Position numbers and translations under genes: made by a program. The notes beneath the pieces were generated by a model. That model ran no database searches. It saw only the letters and a program-made list of their open reading frames with translations, and was not told the DNA's origin. A stretch of 64,000 nucleotides of DNA from Profundibacterium mesophilum KAUST100406-0324 (GTDB lineage Bacteria > Pseudomonadota > Alphaproteobacteria > Rhodobacterales > Rhodobacteraceae): assembly GCF_009835145.1 (NCBI RefSeq), contig NZ_APKE01000011.1, forward strand, positions 1-64,000, in the 5' to 3' direction. Positions 58,314 to 64,000 of the stretch are shown here, in pieces (the stretch's first letter is position 1; each line of letters opens with the position of its first letter).

Positions 58314-60614
58314 TCAGTTGGCCGAGGCAACCTCGCGCAGCAGCGGCGTGATCCGGCGCACGGTGGCGCGGCGGTTCGCCTGCTCGGCGGTCGAGGTCTC
58401 GACCTTGAGGAACTGCTCGCCATAACCCTGCACGACGAGGTTCTCCGGCGGCACGTCGAAATACTCGGTCAGCGCGAGCGCCACCGATTCTGCCCGGCGG
58501 TCCGACAAAGCGAGGTTGTAAGCCCCATCGCCCACGGCATCCGTGTGCCCTTCGATCAGCACCACCTCGGAGGGGTTCTGCTCGACCAGGCCGCGGATGT
58601 AGTCACCGATCTCGACCAGTTCCTCGGCCTGTGCCGGCGGGATGGCCGCCGAGCCGGAGGCGAAGGTGATGTTGCTCAGGTCGACCGCGGGAGCGAGGGT
58701 ACGCACCTCGCTGATATTGCGAACCTGTGCGAGCGAGAAGGTCCGCTCCATCGCGCCCTGCTGCTCGAGGGCGGCACGCAGCGCATCGCGGTCGGTCACC
58801 TCGATGCTGACGGGCTGCATGCTGCGCGGCTCGGGAAGACGCGAGACGTCGACCGGCTCGGCACGCAGAGTGTCATCGATCAGCACCGTCTCGCTGCCAT
58901 CGGTTCCGACACGAACACGGCGCAGAACGCGCAGCTCGGGGTCGCGAACGGTGATGATCTGGCTGCCATCCTCGCGGGTGACGACCGTGCGGGTCGAGCC
59001 GTCGGAGAAGGTCTGGGTCTCGACCTCGGAGCCGGGACGGCGCAGCAGCGTGTCGTCGTCCTTGATCAGCTGGAAGCTGCCGTCATCGCGGCTGACGACC
59101 ACGCGGTCATCGGAACGTGCCACGACCTCGCGGTTGCCGCTCAGGAGCGAGCCCACGGCGATTGCGCCGGCACCGGCCAGAAGGGCCTTCTCGAGCGTGC
59201 TCAGCCCGTCATCGTCATTGGCATTCGCCGTTTGCTCGGCGCTCTCGCCGGCGGGAGCCGCCTCTTGGGCGATTTTCGTGTCGAAGTCCTCGGCGCTGGA
59301 GCGCGAGTTCTCCTCGGTCACGGTCTGCCGCTCGACGGTCGGCTCGGCGCCGCCTTCTGCATTGCCCGCGGCGAGGGCGGCAACAGGTGCCTGCTCGCCG
59401 TTATCGGCATTGCCGCTCGACGCTTGCGCGGGTTTGTCGCCTGCCTCGGGCGCCGCTGCACCAGCCGCGGTATCGGTGTTGGTATTGGTGTCCGCCTGCA
59501 TGGCGTCCGAGCCATCCTGACTGGCCGCACCGGTCTGCGCATCAGCGTTCGTGCCGGCATTCGTATCACCACCAGCATCGGCATCGGTATCGGCACCAGC
59601 ATCGGCATCGGCATCGGCATCGGCACCGGCGTCCATGTCGGTGCCCGTATCGGCATTGCTGTCGGTATCGGCGCTTGCGCCGGACTGGGACGTGGTGGGC
59701 TGGGCTTCGGTGGCGATGGTGTCACCGGCCGGGGAGACCGGCTGCGCCTCGATCGCGCCGCCATCCGTGCTGGCGGGATCGGCCTGCGCGCCCGCACTGG
59801 CACCGGCATTCATGTCGGAGCCGGTATCCGTATCGGCGCCCGTGCCTGCATCCATGTCGGAGCTTGCGCCTGCATCGGCGTTGGCGCCGGTCTGCGGCGT
59901 CGCGGGCTGCGCTTCGGTGGCGATGGTCTCGCCTGCCGGAGAGGCGGGCTGCGCTTCGATCGCGCCGCCATTCGTGCCAGCAGGCTCGGCCTGCGCACCG
60001 GCGTCGGCACCGGCCTGGCCGTTGGCCGCACCCATGTCGCCGCCGTCAGAAGCACCTTGCATGCCGCTATCGGCGTTTTCACCGGAAACATCGCCATTGG
60101 CCTCTACGCCAGCATTCGACTGGTCGGAGCTGCCGCCGGAGGCGCCGGTATTGGCACCCATTTCCGCGGGGGGCGTGCCACCGGTCTCGGTGCGATCGTC
60201 GTCCTCGTCATTGTCGCCCTCGGCGGCGTTCGCGGGACGTGCCTGGATCGCGGTGGTCTCGCCTGCGGGCGTGGCGGGTTGGGCTTCGATGGCACCGCCA
60301 TTCTCCGACCCATCGGTTATCCCGGCTTCGGCCTGGGCTTCCTCGATCTGGGCACGGATTTCCTCGATGCGCGCATCGACGTCTTCCATCGCACCGGCAG
60401 CGGCATCCTCGCCGGCGGTCTGCGATGCAGTCTCAATCTGCTGCTTCTCGGATTCAAGCGCTTCGAGATCGGCACAAAGAGCCTCGAAACCCGGCATGCA
60501 GGTCAGCGTGGTATCGTTACCGCCTTCGGCAGCTTCCTGTGCACTGACACCCGAAGGGGCGACGAGCGAGAGGACGGCAACCAGGGCCGTGCTCATCTTG
60601 AGATTCTGTCGCAT
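58314..60614 (-). CDS. OmpA-family protein with long Ala/Asp-rich repeat region
   Basis: Protein of 766 residues with a signal peptide (STALVAVLSLVAPSGVSAQ). A coiled-coil-like segment (about 48-95) is followed by an acidic low-complexity region (about 100-440) with three imperfect copies of GGAIEAQPxxPAGETIATEAQP and Asp/Ala/Thr-rich runs; then a hydrophobic helix (KALLAGAGAIAVGSLL) and a VVARSDD...RVVVSRDDGSFQL repeat region, ending with a C-terminal OmpA peptidoglycan-binding domain (about 645-766; EGHTDAVGDGAYNLALSDRRAESV). It lies between the CoxE and XdhC genes without obvious functional link. Own terminator follows. Confidence 0.85.
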   Translation of the reverse strand: MRQNLKMSTALVAVLSLVAPSGVSAQEAAEGGNDTTLTCMPGFEALCADLEALESEKQQIETASQTAGEDAAAGAMEDVDARIEEIRAQIEEAQAEAGITDGSENGGAIEAQPATPAGETTAIQARPANAAEGDNDEDDDRTETGGTPPAEMGANTGASGGSSDQSNAGVEANGDVSGENADSGMQGASDGGDMGAANGQAGADAGAQAEPAGTNGGAIEAQPASPAGETIATEAQPATPQTGANADAGASSDMDAGTGADTDTGSDMNAGASAGAQADPASTDGGAIEAQPVSPAGDTIATEAQPTTSQSGASADTDSNADTGTDMDAGADADADADAGADTDADAGGDTNAGTNADAQTGAASQDGSDAMQADTNTNTDTAAGAAAPEAGDKPAQASSGNADNGEQAPVAALAAGNAEGGAEPTVERQTVTEENSRSSAEDFDTKIAQEAAPAGESAEQTANANDDDGLSTLEKALLAGAGAIAVGSLLSGNREVVARSDDRVVVSRDDGSFQLIKDDDTLLRRPGSEVETQTFSDGSTRTVVTREDGSQIITVRDPELRVLRRVRVGTDGSETVLIDDTLRAEPVDVSRLPEPRSMQPVSIEVTDRDALRAALEQQGAMERTFSLAQVRNISEVRTLAPAVDLSNITFASGSAAIPPAQAEELVEIGDYIRGLVEQNPSEVVLIEGHTDAVGDGAYNLALSDRRAESVALALTEYFDVPPENLVVQGYGEQFLKVETSTAEQANRRATVRRITPLLREVASAN

Positions 60615-60674
60615 GTGATGTCCTCACTGATAATGCGTTTGCACGAGAACCCCGCCCTTGCCGGCATTGTTCCC

Positions 60675-61925
60675 TCACAAGGCCGACATCATGCGCGGCT
60701 TCTCTCCCATATCCCCCTCGCGGGAGAGCGCGTGACCGAGCGCTTCGAGGGAGGCGATGTTGTGTCCGGCGCGGAAACTGTCGACATGGGGGAGCATCGC
60801 GGCGATGCCGCGCGCACGCGGCAGGAAGCCGTCGAAACGCAGCAGGGGATTGAGCCAGATCACCCGCCGTGCCGACAGGTGCAAGCGCTCCATCGCGGCG
60901 GCGAGGCGCGCCGGATCGTCCCGCTCCAGCCCGTCGGTGACGAGAAGCACGATCGCCCCCTGCCCCATCACCCGGCGCGACCAGTCGCGGTTGAATTGCG
61001 AAAGGCAGGCGCCGATCCGGGTGCCCCCCTCCCAGTCCTGCGCCTCGGCGCCCGCCGCCGCGAGGGCCGCGTCGACATCGCGGCGCGCCAGGTGCCGGGT
61101 GATGTTGGTGAGCCTTGTGCCGAAGGTGAAGGAATGCACCCGCGCCCAGCCCGCGCCCTTCTCGTTCGAGACGGTATGGAGAAAGTGCAGCACGAAGCGC
61201 GAGTAATGCGACATCGATCCCGAGATGTCGCAAAGCGCGACGAGGCTCGGCCATCGCTGACGGCGGCTGCGCATGGCCATCTCGCGCATGTCGCCGCCCC
61301 GCCGCATCGCGGCGCGCATGGTCATGCGCCAGTCGGGCATGGCGCCGCGCATGTCCGGCGCCGTGCGGCGCGAGAGCAGCGGTGGCACGGGCAGGCTCAG
61401 CCTGGCGATCATCCGGCGTGCCTGCGCCATCTCCTCGGTGGACATCTGCTCGAAATCGAGGCTGCGCAGCCGCTCGGTGGCACTGGTCGTGCGCGCCGCG
61501 TCGATCTCGAGAACGGTCTCCTGCCCCTGCGGCTCGGGGGGCGGCATCTTTGGCACGCTTCCGTCCAGAAGGGCCTGCGCTGCGCGTTTCTCGGCGGCGC
61601 GCGCTTTGCGCTCCTCCTGCACGCCGCGCACCGAGGGCACAAGCAGCGACATCATCTGCTCGAGATAGCGCGGATCGCGCCAGAAGAGGCGGAAGACCTG
61701 GTCGAAGACCGCGCGCTGCTCGGGACGTGAGACGAAGCAGGCCTGCATCACGTGGTAGAAATCCGTCCGGTCGGTGAAGCCTGCCGCCTCGACGGCGCAC
61801 ACCGCGTCGAGCGCCCGTCCGGTCCCGATCGGCAGGCCGGCGCGGCGCAATGCCCGCGCGAACCACAGGATGTTGCGGGTCAGCTTCGGCGCCTCGGGCA
61901 GATCGAGCTGCGCCAGGTTCACCAT
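60675..61925 (-). CDS. coxE: CoxE-like VWA domain protein
   Basis: Protein of 416 residues with a C-terminal VWA-like domain carrying the MIDAS Asp233-Ile-Ser-Gly-Ser. CoxE acts with AAA+ CoxD in maturing the Mo active site of CO dehydrogenase, in Afipia. ATG 61925 follows the MoxR-type gene closely (the frames overlap upstream). Very basic region around 200-225. Confidence 0.88.
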   Translation of the reverse strand: MVNLAQLDLPEAPKLTRNILWFARALRRAGLPIGTGRALDAVCAVEAAGFTDRTDFYHVMQACFVSRPEQRAVFDQVFRLFWRDPRYLEQMMSLLVPSVRGVQEERKARAAEKRAAQALLDGSVPKMPPPEPQGQETVLEIDAARTTSATERLRSLDFEQMSTEEMAQARRMIARLSLPVPPLLSRRTAPDMRGAMPDWRMTMRAAMRRGGDMREMAMRSRRQRWPSLVALCDISGSMSHYSRFVLHFLHTVSNEKGAGWARVHSFTFGTRLTNITRHLARRDVDAALAAAGAEAQDWEGGTRIGACLSQFNRDWSRRVMGQGAIVLLVTDGLERDDPARLAAAMERLHLSARRVIWLNPLLRFDGFLPRARGIAAMLPHVDSFRAGHNIASLEALGHALSREGDMGEKPRMMSAL

Positions 61926-61956
61926 TTCCCGGCCCGCGCCCCGGTCCGCGCCGCGC

Positions 61957-62868
61957 TCATGCCGGCCCAAGCTCGGCACGCAGCTCGTTCAGCAGGCGCG
62001 CCGCCTCCGAGCCCTGAAGTTTCTGGATGTCGTCCTGATACTTGAGAATGGCGCCAAGGGTGTCGGCGATCACCTGCGGGCTGATCTCGATCACATCGAG
62101 CGCCAGCAGGCATTTCGCCCAGTCGATGGTCTCCGCGACGCCAGGCTTCTTGAAGAGATCCTCGCCGCGAAGCTTCTGCACGAAGGCCACGACCTCGCGG
62201 GTCAGCCGCCCGGAGGCCTCGGGCGCGCGGGCCTCCAGGATCTCGATCTCGCGGTCGAAATCGGGATAGTCGACCCAGTGATAGAGACAGCGGCGCTTGA
62301 GCGCGTCATGCACCTCGCGGGTGCGGTTCGAGGTCAGCACGACGATCGGGGCCTGCGGCGCGCTGACCGTCCCGATCTCGGGAATGGTGACGGCGAAATC
62401 CGACAGGGCCTCCAGCAGGAACGCCTCGAAGGGCTCGTCGGTGCGGTCCAGCTCGTCGATCAGCAGCACCGGCGCCCCGCCCGGCTGCGGACGCATCGCC
62501 TCGAGCAGAGGGCGCGCAATCAGGAACTCCTCGGAGAAAAGCTCGGTCTTGAGCGCGGCCCGGTCGGTGCCGCCGGCGGCTTCGGCGGTGCGGATCGCGA
62601 TCATCTGTTCGGCGAAGTTCCATTCATAGACGGCGGAGGAGGCATCGAGCCCCTCGTAGCACTGCAACCGGATCAACCGCCGCCCCAGCCCCCTGGCGAT
62701 CGCCTTGGCGATCTCGGTCTTGCCGGTGCCCGCCTCACCCTCCAGAAAGAGCGGCCTGCCAAGCTTGAGCGACAGGAAGACCACCGTCGCCAACCCCCTG
62801 CCGCAGACGTAATCCTGCTTCGACAACATCTGTTGCACGGCGTCGATCGACCCCGGAATATCGGCCAT
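61957..62868 (-). CDS. coxD: CoxD-like MoxR AAA+ ATPase
   Basis: Protein of 303 residues: Walker A GEAGTGKTE (Lys50), Walker B VLLIDELDR, and later sensor residues in VVLTSNRTREVHDALKRRCLYHW. MoxR-type chaperones pair with VWA proteins; here with the following coxE. GAGGAGG lies 6 bases upstream of the ATG at 62868. First of the maturation genes for the Cox-like enzyme. Confidence 0.92.
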   Translation of the reverse strand: MADIPGSIDAVQQMLSKQDYVCGRGLATVVFLSLKLGRPLFLEGEAGTGKTEIAKAIARGLGRRLIRLQCYEGLDASSAVYEWNFAEQMIAIRTAEAAGGTDRAALKTELFSEEFLIARPLLEAMRPQPGGAPVLLIDELDRTDEPFEAFLLEALSDFAVTIPEIGTVSAPQAPIVVLTSNRTREVHDALKRRCLYHWVDYPDFDREIEILEARAPEASGRLTREVVAFVQKLRGEDLFKKPGVAETIDWAKCLLALDVIEISPQVIADTLGAILKYQDDIQKLQGSEAARLLNELRAELGPA

Positions 62869-62974
62869 CGGCATCCTCCTCGCGATTGTCACCATAGCTG
62901 CATCTGGCCGGGCCGCGGTCAAGTCGCCCAGCATGGGCCTTTGGTCGCGGTGGCCGCGCCCGGCCCGCCGGGTA

Positions 62975-64000
62975 TCAGGCTCCTTCGGGCGGCTCTTGCG
63001 GCAAATCGCCCGCGGGCGCCGCACCGGCGCGGGCCGCATCGCTCCACAGCGCCACGAGGCGGCGGCCAAGCTCCGGAGGAGGCGACTGGCTTCCCGCGCA
63101 AAGCAGCAACCGGCCGTAAAGGCGCGCCTCCGCCGGATCGCGCAGCTGCGCGGCGAAGGCGCGGGAGGCGCGGCGCCGTGCCTCCTCCTGCGCCGCGCGG
63201 ATGCCCGGAAGTTCCAGCAGCGCGGCGCGTGCGGCATCGCCCGCCGGGCGCATCGCATCGATCGAACGGTCCTCGACCTCGTTGAAGTTGCGCTCTGCCC
63301 AATAGGTGAGATCGACGCGTTTGCCCGTGCGGTTCGGCAGGCCGCGCGCACGCTTGAGCATGAAATCCTCGGCCGAGCGCAAGGAGTAGTGATGCAGCGC
63401 CACCAGCGCGTCGCCGCCCGGGCGGTCCCAAAGCAGGATGCGTCCGGGATCATGGGCGAGGCCGGGCAACGGGCGGGCGGCACCGTCCACGAAAACCGGC
63501 GCGGTGCCCGCGCGTTGACGCGGCCTGTGCACGCCGGGCCGCGCGAAGGCTTCGCGCCGGTAGAGCGTCTTGAAAAAGCCCGCAAGCGCCGGGTAGAGCG
63601 CGCCGGGCCTGATGGCGCGCGTATATGCCGCGAGCGTCGGCAGTTCCGGGCGCAGCGCGTGACCGCCATGGCCGAAGAGGCGCCAGCCGATGACGATCGC
63701 ATCGGCGCCGTTTGCCGCCGCGATCAGCTCCCCGATCCCCTTCAGGGGCGCGCGCAGGGCCACGAACTCGTCGCAGTCGAGAACCATGATCCAGTCCGCC
63801 GCCCGTGTGAGCGGGTGGTCCGCCGCGGCCCTGAGGGCGGACCATTGCGCGGTGCGTCCCTCGGGCACGACATTCCTGACATGGCTCAGGACGCCTGCGG
63901 CCTGCAGGAGATCCAGAAGCGCGTCCGTCCCGTCGGAGCAGTCATTGCTGAAGACCAGCAGGTCGGTGATCCCGGCGGCCCGGTGATGGGCGATCCATTC
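62975..64000 (-). CDS. family 2-like glycosyltransferase, 5' end beyond window
   Basis: Partial protein of 341 residues in frame to the right edge. It reads EWIAHHRAAGITDLLVFSND then DGTDALLDLLQ, with a later MVLDCDEFV DXD-like motif, typical of glycosyltransferases that act on polysaccharide (GT2/GT92-like). C-terminal half is Ala/Arg-rich. Start codon is outside the window. It ends 107 bp before the coxD-like start and probably belongs to another operon upstream. Confidence 0.85.
   Translation of the reverse strand, partial: EWIAHHRAAGITDLLVFSNDCSDGTDALLDLLQAAGVLSHVRNVVPEGRTAQWSALRAAADHPLTRAADWIMVLDCDEFVALRAPLKGIGELIAAANGADAIVIGWRLFGHGGHALRPELPTLAAYTRAIRPGALYPALAGFFKTLYRREAFARPGVHRPRQRAGTAPVFVDGAARPLPGLAHDPGRILLWDRPGGDALVALHHYSLRSAEDFMLKRARGLPNRTGKRVDLTYWAERNFNEVEDRSIDAMRPAGDAARAALLELPGIRAAQEEARRRASRAFAAQLRDPAEARLYGRLLLCAGSQSPPPELGRRLVALWSDAARAGAAPAGDLPQEPPEGA

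Noticed and set aside
59575-59660. Possible CRISPR or satellite repeat
   Set aside because: The hexamer-like repeats are codons of an Asp/Ala-rich protein stretch, without spacer structure.

Overview
The window is high-GC DNA with dense coding, frequent ATGA/GTGA stop-start overlaps and short intergenic gaps. The gene content points to an alphaproteobacterium of the Rhodobacteraceae (Paracoccaceae/Roseobacteraceae) type: a type B PutA next to an Lrp-type regulator, Cox-like molybdenum hydroxylase genes, a DUF6280 protein, HWE/HisKA_2 sensor kinases, a pcm-tolC-PopZ-like locus, a full CtrA-type site, and a family-typical GC-rich intergenic repeat. I would not name a genus. No rRNA, CRISPR array, integrase or intact insertion sequence was seen. 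One tRNA, tRNA-Cys(GCA), is present. The last gene runs off the right edge, and the first ORF may run off the left edge. || Layout. 1-2.1 kb: two unrecognised small ORFs and a PUA-like/HNH nuclease (accessory-looking). 2.2-13.6 kb: TPR protein, Lrp-type regulator and putA, rhomboid protease, inositol monophosphatase, a LysR/MetR regulator divergent from metF, an HWE kinase, and a PaaI-like thioesterase. 13.6-18.9 kb: DUF2235 hydrolase, an orphan CoxL-like subunit, and ornithine decarboxylase divergent from an Lrp regulator. 19-31.6 kb: valS-hisC, a Met-rich exported protein, a PLP aminotransferase, an ABC exporter, a glycosyltransferase, ygfZ, a HisKA_2 kinase, efp, DUF6280 and a membrane protein. 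31.7-37.4 kb: cobQ, then pcm-tolC-(PopZ-like), all minus strand, and tRNA-Cys. 37.7-42.1 kb: UDP-glucuronate epimerase, a DJ-1/PfpI protein, and a translationally coupled GtrA-DprE1-DprE2 operon on the minus strand. 42.2-46.4 kb: a LuxR response regulator divergent from a SUOX-like exported protein coupled to a hybrid histidine kinase; the shared intergenic region carries a CtrA-type site, a palindrome and a long leader hairpin. 46.7-47.5 kb: about 0.8 kb without a convincing gene. 47.6-62.9 kb: a large molybdenum hydroxylase region on the minus strand containing paoABC-like genes, a PfpI protein, form II coxM/L/S, a MoeA-like gene, xdhC, an OmpA protein, and the maturation pair CoxE (VWA)/CoxD (MoxR AAA+). 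The right edge holds a truncated glycosyltransferase. || How the genes work together. The right half is largely a molybdenum hydroxylase neighbourhood: two three-subunit enzymes plus XdhC-, MoeA-, CoxD- and CoxE-type maturation proteins. The 37.7-42.1 kb region supplies envelope glycan precursors; its GtrA-DprE1-DprE2 order is the mycobacterial order for decaprenyl-phospho-arabinose production. The most interesting items for follow-up are that arabinose-lipid operon, the PopZ-like polar organiser candidate with an approximately 500-residue acidic linker, and the CtrA-site-bearing sensor module whose periplasmic partner has a molybdopterin-oxidoreductase-like sequence but no cysteine at all.
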